From Aliivibrio sifiae (GTDB lineage Bacteria; Pseudomonadota; Gammaproteobacteria; Enterobacterales; Vibrionaceae), in contig NZ_MSCP01000001.1 of the NCBI RefSeq assembly GCF_002954715.1, forward strand, positions 1,268,781 to 1,332,780: DNA of 64,000 bases. Reading direction: 5' to 3'. Position numbers and translations under genes: made by a program. The notes under the pieces are model-generated. The model did not search any database. It saw nothing but the letters and a program-made list of their open reading frames with translations, and had not been told where the DNA came from. Shown piece by piece: positions 55,453 through 64,000 of the stretch. Each line of letters begins with the position of its first letter. The first letter of the stretch is position 1.

Positions 55453-56486
55453 TATAATCCTCTTTCCTTAACCCATTTACGCACTTTAACTCCTTCTTCT
55501 AATCCAGAGATCCCAGAAGAAACGATTCGGTCAGAATCATTAAGGCCAGAAGTTACTTGTCGCTTATCATTCAACTCAATAGCCACTTTCTCAACAGTAC
55601 CATCATCCGAAACGCGCCATACGTAAGTCATATCACCATCTTGTTCAATGGCTGAAAGTGGAAGTTTCTCACTTCCTCCTTTTGGAATCGTGACTTTTAC
55701 TTGGCCTGACATGCCCGGTAATATCCCTAAATCTTTAGGTCTAGGCATGCTCATTTTCACTGTGTAACTTGAGGTTTTACTATCAGCTTCGGTATCGATT
55801 TCTTCAAATTCTAAAGGGAATGTTGAGTTAGGGAACGAATCAAAAGAAACGCTTGCAGATACTTCTGAGAAGCTAAATCGTTGTAATAGATAATCTGGAA
55901 GTTGGAAGGCGACGTATAAAATATCATTAGTTTGAATATGCATAATCGATTGCTTTGCATTTACATATTCAAAGTTTTCAGTTGGTAATAATGAGATGGT
56001 TCCATCATAAGGGGCAGATAATTTGGTATAACTTAAATTTGCGCTGGCTTGATCTAATGTTGCTTTCGCCGTTTTTCTATTTGCTACTGCGGTATCGTAA
56101 TCTTGTTCCGAAACGACTTTATCTTTTCGAAGTTTTTTAACTCGTTGATATTGAACATCAATCAATCGATACTGTGCTTGAGCTTGTTTTTGAATTAAAC
56201 GATATTCATCTGGGTTAATTGTTGCTAATAATTGCCCTTTAGTGACAACCTGACCTGCATGAACATCTAGACTATTCAGTTGACCGGGTACCCTAAATGC
56301 AAGAACTGCCTTATCACCCGCTTCTGCTTGAGCCGGAAATAATCGAGACGTTTCATGCTCACCAACAGAAACCGTCATTATTTTTGCAGGACGAGATTCA
56401 GGCTCCGCTATTTCAGGGGCTTTAGTATCGCACCCTGTTAATAAAACGGAGCTTAGCACTGCTGCAATGGCCGTTTTCTTGAACAT
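55452..56486 (-). CDS. RND efflux membrane-fusion lipoprotein (first)
   Basis: 344 residues with a lipobox (LSSVLLTGCD). Lipoyl halves LDVHAGQVVTKGQLLATINPDEY and APYDGTISLLPTENFEYV flank a coiled-coil. First gene of the three-gene efflux operon; it shares one base with the next fusion gene. The two fusion proteins have clearly different sequences, so they probably assemble as a mixed ring rather than serving as spares. No regulator gene adjoins the operon. Confidence 0.92.
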   Translation of the reverse strand: MFKKTAIAAVLSSVLLTGCDTKAPEIAEPESRPAKIMTVSVGEHETSRLFPAQAEAGDKAVLAFRVPGQLNSLDVHAGQVVTKGQLLATINPDEYRLIQKQAQAQYRLIDVQYQRVKKLRKDKVVSEQDYDTAVANRKTAKATLDQASANLSYTKLSAPYDGTISLLPTENFEYVNAKQSIMHIQTNDILYVAFQLPDYLLQRFSFSEVSASVSFDSFPNSTFPLEFEEIDTEADSKTSSYTVKMSMPRPKDLGILPGMSGQVKVTIPKGGSEKLPLSAIEQDGDMTYVWRVSDDGTVEKVAIELNDKRQVTSGLNDSDRIVSSGISGLEEGVKVRKWVKERGL

Positions 56487-56589
56487 ATACTGTTCCTTGT
56501 AATAATAAATTTATTTATATAAGAATTATTGCTTATTTATTTCTATGCATCCAGCAAATAACTGAGACAAGTTATTAAAAAATAATTTT

Positions 56590-56946
56590 TTATTCCTTTT
56601 TATGGTTTAAGCCTTTTTTATATTCACCTAAGAAATCTGAGTTCTCTTCATTACATAACCCAAAGTATGGTTCTTCACTTAATCCTAAGACATAAGGATT
56701 TTGATCGCAGTAGATTTTAACTCCAGATTCGTGTCCTTGAAGATAAGCATTATAGAATTGAGATGTCATTTCATCATCGGAATAATTCTGAGTTAATTGC
56801 TTTTCTGATTGAATGACTAAACCATTCTGAGCTCTGTTTTCACCAATATTAAACCAATCATCTACATTCTTTGTTGTGTGCTGAGTTACTGAAGATGCAC
56901 ACCCCATAAGAGTGGTAACTAGTAAACCAGTTGTTAGTTTTTTCAT
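56590..56946 (-). CDS. Small lipoprotein, DUF2799-like
   Basis: 118 residues, lipoprotein signal MKKLTTGLLVTTLMGCASS. The spacing of aromatic/glycine motifs (WFNIGENRAQNG, FYNAYLQGHESGVKIYCDQN, YFGLCNEENSDFLGEYKKGL) with two cysteines fits DUF2799. Function not known; likely anchored in the periplasm or outer membrane. Lies between the efflux operon and fumarase, with its own AT-rich upstream. Confidence 0.75.
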   Translation of the reverse strand: MKKLTTGLLVTTLMGCASSVTQHTTKNVDDWFNIGENRAQNGLVIQSEKQLTQNYSDDEMTSQFYNAYLQGHESGVKIYCDQNPYVLGLSEEPYFGLCNEENSDFLGEYKKGLNHKKE

Positions 56947-57029
56947 TACGCCTCCATAATAAATATCAAATACTTACTTTCGAATATCTCATATTACACT
57001 CAATTCATTCACATTAAAGATACAAATAT

Positions 57030-57057
57030 AAAAAAAGCACCCAATAAATGAGTGCTT
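57030..57057 (-). terminator. Terminator after fumarase gene
   Basis: Minus strand AAGCACTCA, TTTAT, TGGGTGCTT followed by T5; 37 bp after the stop at 57094. Confidence 0.8.
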
Positions 57058-57093
57058 ATTAAAATTATAGAAGAAATTTAACTAATTATTACT

Positions 57094-58620
57094 TTATTCC
57101 ATTTCTGCTATTTTAACTTTCCAAGTATCTGGGCCGATCTGATGAGCATTTGCGCCAGTAGAATCAACAGCAACGGTTACTGGCATGTCTTCTACTTCAA
57201 ATTCATAGATAGCTTCCATACCTAGATCTTCAAATGCGACTACGCGAGCTTTCTTAATCGCTTTAGCTACGAGATAAGCAGCTCCACCAACGGCCATTAA
57301 ATAAACCGCTTTGTTTTCTTTAATAGAAGCTACTGTTGCAGGGCCACGTTCAGCTTTACCTATCATGCCTGTTAGCCCTGTTGCTAGCATCATGTCAGTA
57401 AACTTATCCATACGCGTTGAAGTTGTAGGACCAGCAGGACCAACCGCTTCATCGCCAACGGCATCAACTGGGCCTACGTAGTAAATAAATTTACCATTAA
57501 AATCGACACCATCAGGTAAGCCTTCACCGCTTTCAATCATACCTTGAAGGCGTTTATGTGCTGCGTCACGCCCCGTTAGTATTTTACCTGTTAATAGAAC
57601 CGTTTCACCGGTGCGCCATTCAAGCACATCATCTTTTGTTAGTTTATCAAGGTTAACTCGGCGTGTATTAGCGCCGGCTTCCCACGTAATATCTGGCCAT
57701 TCTTCTAATTTTGGCGGTTGTAGATCAGCAGGACCTGAACCATCAAGTGTAAAATGAACATGACGGGTTGCCGCACAGTTTGGGATCATGCACACTGGTT
57801 TTGATGCCGCATGAGTTGGGGCTGATTTGATTTTTACATCAACAACGGTTGTTAAACCACCAAGGCCTTGTGCACCAATACCAAGCTTATTCACGCGATT
57901 AAAGATATCAAGACGAAGCTCTTCTTCTGCGTTCTCTGGACCACGATCGATCAACTCTTGAATGTCGATATGTTCCATTAATGATTCTTTCGCTAATACG
58001 GCTGCTTTTTCAGCGGTTCCACCAATACCTATACCTAACATTCCTGGTGGACACCAACCCGCTCCCATTAATGGTAAGGTTTTTTCTACCCATTCAGCCA
58101 CATCATCAGAAGGATTTAGCATCACCATTTTTGTTTTATTTTCAGAACCGCCGCCCTTTGCCGCAATTTGAATCTCAACTTTATCGCCCGGCACCATATT
58201 TATATGTACCACTGCTGGTGTGTTATCTTTTGTATTTATACGTTTACCCGCAGGATCGGACAATACTGAAGCACGAAGAGGGTTATCTGGATTCGTGTAC
58301 GCTTGGCGAGTACCTTCATCTATCATTTGCTGAACGGTTAAGTCCCCTTCCCATCTAACGTTCATACCGATATTAACAAAGCACGTTACAATCCCCGTAT
58401 CCTGACAAATAGGACGATGTCCTTCTGCCGACATGCGTGAATTAATTAAAATTTGAGCAATGGCGTCTTTCGCCGCTTGGCTTTGCTCTCTATGATATGC
58501 TTTTTCTAACGCTTGAACGAAATCAAGTGGGTGATAGTAAGAAATATACTGCAGTGCATCAGCTACAGAGCTGATCACATCTTCATTACGGATGATGGTT
58601 TCTTTACGAACAGTCGTCAT
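57094..58620 (-). CDS. Class I fumarate hydratase (iron-sulfur)
   Basis: 508 residues, class I fumarase with the alpha and beta parts fused. Cluster cysteines are in GHRPICQDTGIVTCF and KPVCMIPNCAATRH, and the C-terminal part has VGPAGPTTSTRMDKFTDMM. It hydrates fumarate to malate in the TCA cycle using an oxygen-sensitive 4Fe-4S cluster. At 508 residues it is somewhat shorter than E. coli FumA (548), the usual length for the Vibrio form. Divergent from pabB. Confidence 0.95.
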   Translation of the reverse strand: MTTVRKETIIRNEDVISSVADALQYISYYHPLDFVQALEKAYHREQSQAAKDAIAQILINSRMSAEGHRPICQDTGIVTCFVNIGMNVRWEGDLTVQQMIDEGTRQAYTNPDNPLRASVLSDPAGKRINTKDNTPAVVHINMVPGDKVEIQIAAKGGGSENKTKMVMLNPSDDVAEWVEKTLPLMGAGWCPPGMLGIGIGGTAEKAAVLAKESLMEHIDIQELIDRGPENAEEELRLDIFNRVNKLGIGAQGLGGLTTVVDVKIKSAPTHAASKPVCMIPNCAATRHVHFTLDGSGPADLQPPKLEEWPDITWEAGANTRRVNLDKLTKDDVLEWRTGETVLLTGKILTGRDAAHKRLQGMIESGEGLPDGVDFNGKFIYYVGPVDAVGDEAVGPAGPTTSTRMDKFTDMMLATGLTGMIGKAERGPATVASIKENKAVYLMAVGGAAYLVAKAIKKARVVAFEDLGMEAIYEFEVEDMPVTVAVDSTGANAHQIGPDTWKVKIAEME

Positions 58621-58786
58621 AGGGCCCTCTTAATATTTATGCTTCCATGGCTATTTTAAAATTATATTTTTTAATGACTTGAGCTATTGTCATCTATATT
58701 TTCTTTTAGAACTCGCAATATGATACTCTTGCTCTCCATTCAAGGCTATCGTTGCTCATCACATTCTGGTTATAAAAAAACTCAAA

Positions 58787-60157
58787 ATGAACAATCAATT
58801 AGATGCAAAACTACAAATTACCCTACTTGATTATCAATCAAATTCTGTGATTGATTTATTTTCTGCTATAGAAAACCAACCTTGGGCAATGTTGCTTCAC
58901 TCATCAGCTCAAAAACACATAGATAATCGCTACGATATTTTAGTTGCTGATCCTATTGCTACCTTAGAGACTCACCACCACGTCACTCATATTAACGTAG
59001 TAGGGAGAGACCCAGTAACCAGCGAAGCTTGTCCTTTTCAACTACTTGCTCATTATCAAGAACGATTAACCCCGCATTGTGATTCAATAAGCAAACTGCC
59101 CTTTATTGGTGGAGCATTAGGCTATTTCAGCTACGATTTAGGCCGTAGAGTTGAATCTATTCCTTCTATCGCTATGCAAGATATTCCAACAGCAGAAATG
59201 GCGGTTGGCATATATGATTGGGCATTGGTTGCGGATCATAAAACGTCGACACTTACTTTAATACAACCAGAAAGTAGTAATCGTCTTGATTGGTTAAAAC
59301 AATTTGTAGCAATAAAAGAGGATAAACAAGAATTTATATTAACCTCTGACTGGCAATCAAACATGACTCAAGAGGAATACGCGACCAAATTTAATACAGT
59401 GCAAGCCTATCTTCAATCCGGAGATTGCTATCAAATTAACTTAGCACAACGCTTTCAAGCCGATTATCAAGGCTCAGAATGGCTTGCTTATCAAAAACTA
59501 GCTATAAATAACGGGGCCCCTTTCTCTGCTTTTATACGAACGCCTGATCTCACTGTTCTTTCTGTCTCGCCTGAACGTTTTTTACAAGTAAAAAATAAAC
59601 AGATTGAAACCAAACCAATTAAAGGCACGCGCCCTCGCTCACAAGATCCAATTATTGATGCTAAAGAAGCTGAAATATTACGTAATAGTGCAAAAGATCG
59701 ATCTGAGAATTTAATGATTGTAGATTTATTGCGCAATGATATAGGCCGAGTTGCAAAACCAGGCTCCGTAAAAGTCCCTAAGCTATTTGAGATTGAATCT
59801 TTTCCAGCAGTACATCACCTTGTTAGTACCATTATCGGCGAACTAAAAACGGAATATTCTGCTTGCGATTTACTCAAAGCATCTTTCCCTGGAGGTTCAA
59901 TTACCGGTGCCCCTAAAATAAGAGCAATGGAGATAATCGAAGAGTTAGAACCCCATCGTCGTAATTTATACTGTGGTAGCATTGGTTATATCAGTCGATG
60001 CGGATCAATGGACACAAGTATAACCATTCGCACGTTAATCGCTTATGAACATACATTATATGCCGCCGCTGGCGGAGGAATTGTTGCAGATAGCGAAGTT
60101 GAACTAGAATATGAGGAGACACTACATAAATTAGGCAAAATTCTTCCTATTTTATAA
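58787..60157 (+). CDS. pabB: Aminodeoxychorismate synthase component I
   Basis: 456 residues (E. coli 453). Chorismate-binding core motifs: IKGTRPRSQDP with the PabB-type lysine (PIKGT), DRSENLMIVDLLRNDIGRV, SFPGGSITGAPKIRAMEIIEELEP, and the C-terminal GGGIVADSEVELEYEET. With PabA it makes 4-amino-4-deoxychorismate for folate. It is followed by nudL 28 bp later, the common gammaproteobacterial pairing. Confidence 0.95.
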   Translation: MNNQLDAKLQITLLDYQSNSVIDLFSAIENQPWAMLLHSSAQKHIDNRYDILVADPIATLETHHHVTHINVVGRDPVTSEACPFQLLAHYQERLTPHCDSISKLPFIGGALGYFSYDLGRRVESIPSIAMQDIPTAEMAVGIYDWALVADHKTSTLTLIQPESSNRLDWLKQFVAIKEDKQEFILTSDWQSNMTQEEYATKFNTVQAYLQSGDCYQINLAQRFQADYQGSEWLAYQKLAINNGAPFSAFIRTPDLTVLSVSPERFLQVKNKQIETKPIKGTRPRSQDPIIDAKEAEILRNSAKDRSENLMIVDLLRNDIGRVAKPGSVKVPKLFEIESFPAVHHLVSTIIGELKTEYSACDLLKASFPGGSITGAPKIRAMEIIEELEPHRRNLYCGSIGYISRCGSMDTSITIRTLIAYEHTLYAAAGGGIVADSEVELEYEETLHKLGKILPIL

Positions 60158-60185
60158 TTATTCATTTCAATAAAGGATTTGGCTT

Positions 60186-60767
60186 ATGGATAGATATTTA
60201 CTTACCCAATTATTGCTCAATAAGCCGAATTCTTATAGTGATGCATTATTACAACACCCACGCTTTGAAAATGATAATTTCAAGCCTGCCGCAGTGCTCG
60301 TTCCTCTGGTAAAAAGGCCCTCTGGTTTGCACTTAATTTTAACGCAAAGAGCGCCACATTTACGTCATCATCCAAGTCAAATTAGCTTCCCTGGAGGCAA
60401 GGTCGAACCCTCTGATTTATCCCTCATTCATACCGCTATTCGTGAAACAAATGAAGAGATAGGTATCCAACCCTCGCAGATCAAACCATTAGTAAAACTT
60501 AACACAATACCAACAATATCCGGTTATAAAGTAACCCCTATCGTTGCTATCATTGATGAAAATTATACCACCGCAATCGATTACGGTGAGGTTAGTGGCA
60601 CATTTGAAGCACCGCTCACCCATCTACTTAACCCAATAAACACGACGAAACACAAAGTTTTTAACAAAAAACATACTTATGAGCTAATTTTTATCCCATT
60701 TGAGAAAAAACTCATTTGGGGCATTACTGCTGAAATCATTCATTCTATGAATTACATTTCAACTTAG
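60186..60767 (+). CDS. nudL: CoA pyrophosphatase (Nudix hydrolase NudL)
   Basis: 193 residues. It has the NudL-specific motif LILTQRAPHLRHHPSQISFPGG and a Nudix box GGKVEPSDLSLIHTAIRETNEEIGI split at the join of the two motifs. It hydrolyses CoA or its thioesters to 4'-phosphopantetheine compounds and 3',5'-ADP. Downstream of pabB, probably in one transcript. AAAGGA precedes the start. Confidence 0.92.
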   Translation: MDRYLLTQLLLNKPNSYSDALLQHPRFENDNFKPAAVLVPLVKRPSGLHLILTQRAPHLRHHPSQISFPGGKVEPSDLSLIHTAIRETNEEIGIQPSQIKPLVKLNTIPTISGYKVTPIVAIIDENYTTAIDYGEVSGTFEAPLTHLLNPINTTKHKVFNKKHTYELIFIPFEKKLIWGITAEIIHSMNYIST

Positions 60768-60816
60768 AAAAATTAGCATTATTGATAAGTTTTTCTAATA
60801 CGAACAATACATCTAC

Positions 60817-60832
60817 TGTGATCATTATCAAT
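60817..60832 (+). promoter_or_regulatory. Weak candidate CRP site upstream of sdaC
   Basis: TGTGATCATTATCAAT keeps TGTGA and part of TCACA at the right 6-bp spacing. It is about 125-140 bp before sdaC, which is CRP-activated in E. coli. Single-site match by eye, so low confidence. Confidence 0.28.
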
Positions 60833-60956
60833 TATTTTTCGATCTTCGTTCATCTTTTTTCATTTATCGATCTGCGTCAAAGTTTTTCTCGCCAAAATAA
60901 CGACAATAGCGCCGTTCCCAAAATTCCTGTTCCAAAAAATTAAGAGTATAATAATT

Positions 60957-62207
60957 ATGCAAACAACAAATACTGCATCAATTGGTGCAAAAAAAGCAAA
61001 GTGGACTTATAAAGATTTCACTTGGTGTCTTTCTCTATTCGGTACTGCTGTAGGTGCTGGTGTTTTATTCCTTCCAATTAAGGCTGGTGCTGGTGGTTTT
61101 TGGCCTCTAGTTATTCTTGCGTTAATTGCTGCTCCAATGACTTGGTTTGCACACAAAAGTTTGGCTCGTTTTGTTCTTTCTGCTAAAAACCCAGACGCTG
61201 ATATTACCGATACGGTAGAAGAGCATTTTGGTAAAACTGGCGCGAACCTAATCACTTTTGCCTACTTTTTCGCGATTTACCCAATTGTACTTATTTACGG
61301 TGTTGGTATCACAAACACGGTAGACTCTTTCATGGTTAACCAACTTGGTATGGAATCTATTCCACGCTGGTTACTTTCAGGTGTTCTTATCACTCTGATG
61401 ACATGTGGCGTAGTATTTGGTAAAGAACTTATGCTGAAAGCAACATCAGCAATGGTTTACCCTCTTGTATTCATCTTAATGGCATTGTCTATCTACCTAA
61501 TTCCAGGTTGGAACACTTCAATGATTGCCGTTGACCCAGATTGGAGCTCTATGCCTTCAGTTGTTTGGTTAGCAATTCCAATCATTGTTTTCTCTTTCAA
61601 CCACAGCCCTGTGATTAGCCAGTTTGCTAAAGAACAACGTCGCGTTTACGGTGAAGATGCAGTTGGTAAAACTGACATGATCACTGGCGGTGCAGCTATG
61701 ATGCTAATGAGCTTTGTAATGTTCTTCGTTTTCTCTGTAGTTCTTTCTTTATCTCCAGAGCAACTAGCACAAGCACAAGCACAAAACATCTCAGTTCTTT
61801 CTTACCTAGCTAACGTACACGAATCTCCAATGATTTCTATCATGGGTCCTATCGTTGCATTTGCTGCTATCACTTCAAGCTACTTCGGTCACTTCCTTGG
61901 TGCTCATGAAGGTCTTGTTGGCCTAGCTAAATCTCGTTCAAATGCTCCTGTTGCTAAACTTGAGAAGTTCTCTCTTATCTTCATCGTTATTACTACGTGG
62001 ATCGTTTCTATCATCAACCCAAGTATCCTTGGAATGATTGAAACAATGGGCGCACCGATGATTGCAGCTATCCTATTCCTACTACCTATCTTCGCAATGC
62101 GTAAAGTACCAGCAATGGCTAAGTACAAAACTTCAGCACCTGTACAAATCTTCACAGCATTATGTGGTGTTGCGGCGATTACTTCTGTAATCTACGGCGC
62201 TCTTTAA
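60957..62207 (+). CDS. sdaC: Serine transporter SdaC
   Basis: 416 residues, about eleven helices, HAAAP-family serine/proton symporter. The N-terminal helix YKDFTWCLSLFGTAVGAGVLFLPIKAGAGG and FSFNHSPVISQFAKEQRRVYGEDA are typical of SdaC. It imports L-serine, which sdaA (97 bp downstream, after a hairpin) deaminates, so the pair feeds serine to pyruvate. Confidence 0.94.
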   Translation: MQTTNTASIGAKKAKWTYKDFTWCLSLFGTAVGAGVLFLPIKAGAGGFWPLVILALIAAPMTWFAHKSLARFVLSAKNPDADITDTVEEHFGKTGANLITFAYFFAIYPIVLIYGVGITNTVDSFMVNQLGMESIPRWLLSGVLITLMTCGVVFGKELMLKATSAMVYPLVFILMALSIYLIPGWNTSMIAVDPDWSSMPSVVWLAIPIIVFSFNHSPVISQFAKEQRRVYGEDAVGKTDMITGGAAMMLMSFVMFFVFSVVLSLSPEQLAQAQAQNISVLSYLANVHESPMISIMGPIVAFAAITSSYFGHFLGAHEGLVGLAKSRSNAPVAKLEKFSLIFIVITTWIVSIINPSILGMIETMGAPMIAAILFLLPIFAMRKVPAMAKYKTSAPVQIFTALCGVAAITSVIYGAL

Positions 62208-62265
62208 TAGCTAGTTTATAAACTCATATAAACCTAAGTTATACGAAGTTAATAATAATGATAAT

Positions 62266-62289
62266 AAAGCCCCCTCTTTTGGGGGCTTA
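62266..62289 (+). terminator. GC-rich hairpin between sdaC and sdaA
   Basis: AAGCCCCC, TCTTTT, GGGGGCTT: a strong 8-bp stem ending 15 bp before sdaA, with only ATT after it. It may end part of the sdaC transcript or stabilise its 3' end; it does not have a full T-tract. Confidence 0.7.
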
Positions 62290-62303
62290 TTCGAGGTAAT
62301 AAC

Positions 62304-63665
62304 ATGATTAGTGTTTTTGATATCTACAAAATCGGAGTTGGTCCTTCTAGCTCCCACACCGTTGGTCCAATGAAAGCAGGTAAAGAGTTTATTGACGATT
62401 TACGTGGCATGGGCAAACTGCGTGATATCACTAAAATCACTGTTGATGTTTACGGTTCATTATCACTGACAGGGAAAGGTCACCATACTGATATCGCTAT
62501 CATTATGGGTCTGGCAGGTAACACGCCAGAACACGTAGATATTGACTCTATTCCGGGCTTCATCGCTCGCGTTGAAGAAACAGAGCGCTTACCTGTTGGC
62601 ATGCATTGCCATACGGTAGAGTTTCCAAAAGATGGCGGAATGAATTTCCACACATCTAACCTATCACTTCACGAAAATGGTATGCAAATCCATGCGTGGG
62701 TTGATGGTGACGTTGTTTACTCTAAAACATACTACTCTATCGGTGGTGGTTTTATTGTTGATGAAGAACACTTCGGTAAAGAAGTTGAATCATCAATCCA
62801 AGTTCCTTATGCGTTCAACTACGCATCTGAATTAGTTGATTTATGTAAAGAACATGGCTTATCTATTAGCACATTAGTGATGAAAAACGAGCACGCGATT
62901 CTTGCAGAAGATGAAGTTCGTACTTATTTCGCTAAAATTTGGAAAACCATGCGCGATTGCATGGAAAAAGGCATGAATACAGAAGGGATCCTTCCAGGAC
63001 CTCTGCGTGTTCCTCGCCGTGCAGCAGCGCTTCGTCAACAGCTACTAACATCAGAAAAAACATCAAAAGATCCAATGGAAGTGGTTGATTGGGTAAACAT
63101 GTACGCATTCGCTGTAAATGAAGAAAATGCAGCAGGTGGTCGAGTAGTTACTGCCCCAACAAACGGCGCATGTGGCATCATCCCTGCAGTTTTAGCTTAC
63201 TACGATAAGTTTATTCAAACAGTAACAGAAAAAGATTACATTCGTTATTTTGCGGCTTCTGGCGCAATTGGCGGCCTTTACAAGCAAAATGCTTCAATTT
63301 CTGGTGCTGAAGTAGGCTGCCAAGGTGAAGTTGGCGTGGCATGTTCTATGGCTGCCGCAGGCCTTGCTGAACTTATGGGTGGTAGCCCTGAGCAAGTATG
63401 TATGGCTGCAGAAATTGCAATGGAACATAACTTAGGCTTAACGTGTGACCCTGTTGCTGGTCAAGTACAAGTTCCTTGTATCGAACGTAATGGTATTGCT
63501 GCGGTTAAAGCTATCAACGCTACACGTATGGCTCTTCGTCGTTCATCTGCACCTCGAGTTTCTCTTGATAAAGTTATCGAGACTATGCTTGAAACAGGTA
63601 AAGACATGAATGCTAAGTATCGTGAAACCTCTCAAGGTGGCTTAGCAATCAAAGTTATCTGTTAA
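62304..63665 (+). CDS. sdaA: L-serine ammonia-lyase (iron-sulfur)
   Basis: 453 residues (E. coli SdaA 454). An N-terminal domain with [13 protein letters not shown] is followed by the catalytic domain carrying the cluster cysteines in [33 protein letters not shown]. It deaminates L-serine to pyruvate with a 4Fe-4S cluster. GAGGTAATAAC is the ribosome-binding site immediately after the intercistronic hairpin. Confidence 0.97.
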   Translation: MISVFDIYKIGVGPSSSHTVGPMKAGKEFIDDLRGMGKLRDITKITVDVYGSLSLTGKGHHTDIAIIMGLAGNTPEHVDIDSIPGFIARVEETERLPVGMHCHTVEFPKDGGMNFHTSNLSLHENGMQIHAWVDGDVVYSKTYYSIGGGFIVDEEHFGKEVESSIQVPYAFNYASELVDLCKEHGLSISTLVMKNEHAILAEDEVRTYFAKIWKTMRDCMEKGMNTEGILPGPLRVPRRAAALRQQLLTSEKTSKDPMEVVDWVNMYAFAVNEENAAGGRVVTAPTNGACGIIPAVLAYYDKFIQTVTEKDYIRYFAASGAIGGLYKQNASISGAEVGCQGEVGVACSMAAAGLAELMGGSPEQVCMAAEIAMEHNLGLTCDPVAGQVQVPCIERNGIAAVKAINATRMALRRSSAPRVSLDKVIETMLETGKDMNAKYRETSQGGLAIKVIC

Positions 63666-63688
63666 TCAGAGCTGACTTTACTCAATAA

Positions 63689-63714
63689 TGAGGGCGTATA
63701 TCGCCCTCTTTTTA
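63689..63714 (+). terminator. Terminator after sdaA
   Basis: GAGGGCG, TATAT, CGCCCTC, then TTTTTATTT; 24 bp after the stop. Confidence 0.9.
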
Positions 63715-63844
63715 TTTCTCCCTTTCTGCTTTATCTCTCCTATACTAAATATATGCAATAAGTTGCTGAATAAACCACCTTTGCTATTAACAAATGACTC
63801 AGTTACTGTAATAATGACCTTATGCAAATAATTAGTACATTCCT

Positions 63845-64000
63845 ATGATGAATAAGAAAAAACATACACTCTCGCCAAGAGCGCAAAAATTAAGAGCTGA
63901 ATGGACTGGGATGAACAGCGAACATCGCTTTATTTCTCATTCATTTAACTGCGTAAAAATCCATATACATACCCCTGATGATGGTATGTATAACCGTTCT
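63845..64000 (+). CDS. Unidentified protein (partial, N-terminus only)
   Basis: An ATG at 63845 (or the next codon, 63848) opens a frame of 52 codons with no stop to the window end: (M)MNKKKHTLSPRAQKLRAEW, then TGMNSEHRFISHSFNCVKI. The N-terminus is basic with no signal peptide. It follows the sdaA terminator by about 130 bp. I do not recognise the family from this fragment. Confidence 0.6.
   Translation, partial: MMNKKKHTLSPRAQKLRAEWTGMNSEHRFISHSFNCVKIHIHTPDDGMYNRS

Overview
The window looks like a stretch of a Vibrionaceae chromosome, most likely Aliivibrio (the A. fischeri group). This is inferred from the AT-rich DNA, the Vibrio-type heme-uptake cluster (hutWXZ / tonB-exbBD-hutBCD), the VgrG-VasW-VasX-TsiV2 type VI secretion module, and several Vibrio-typical DUF genes. 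It is mostly ordinary core chromosome with a few accessory modules. I see no insertion sequence, prophage, CRISPR array, rRNA or tRNA gene.

Layout. 1-7.6 kb (minus strand): a T6SS auxiliary cluster of VgrG spike, DUF4123 adaptor, VasX-like pore-forming effector, its membrane immunity protein, and a second, diverged copy of the immunity gene cut by the window edge. 7.9-15.1 kb: heme acquisition. hutW-hutX-hutZ run leftward and tonB-exbB-exbD-hutB-hutC-hutD rightward from a shared intergenic region with Fur-like sites. 15.1-16.5 kb: a ferric-reductase-like flavocytochrome, with nine perfect 8-bp tandem repeats upstream. 16.8-19.9 kb: the translation operon thrS-infC-rpmI-rplT, with an AUU start on infC and an anticodon-like hairpin in the thrS leader. 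20-25.4 kb: Spo0M-like protein, M50 protease, YqfB, YegD, PAP2 phosphatase and a DUF3581 protein. 25.9-29.6 kb: gyrA and ubiG, divergent, with a long inverted repeat in the gyrA leader. 30.1-36.3 kb: nrdA, nrdB and the ferredoxin yfaE, split by a TPR-GAF-GGDEF gene. 36.3-41.5 kb: a CinA-like protein, tyrP with tandem TyrR boxes, a DUF3943 protein, a Lys/Ala-rich winged-helix protein and gloC.

41.6-46.6 kb is a second iron module: two imelysin-family proteins, a di-heme oxidoreductase and a DUF1513 Tat protein, with Fur-like sites. 46.8-51.2 kb carries ribA, an iron-dependent alcohol dehydrogenase, a DUF3069 protein, metC and a DUF2750 protein. 51.3-56.5 kb is an RND efflux operon with two membrane-fusion lipoproteins and one pump, as in the Vibrio VexIJK type. 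56.6-63.7 kb carries a DUF2799 lipoprotein, class I fumarase, pabB, nudL and the serine uptake/deamination pair sdaC-sdaA. A gene of unknown function is cut by the right edge.

Iron is the main theme: heme import and degradation, a ferric reductase, the imelysin/di-heme cluster, and several iron-dependent enzymes (NrdB, class I fumarase, SdaA, Fe-ADH). Most gene calls rest on recognised family sequence. Regulatory sites were found by eye and are less certain.
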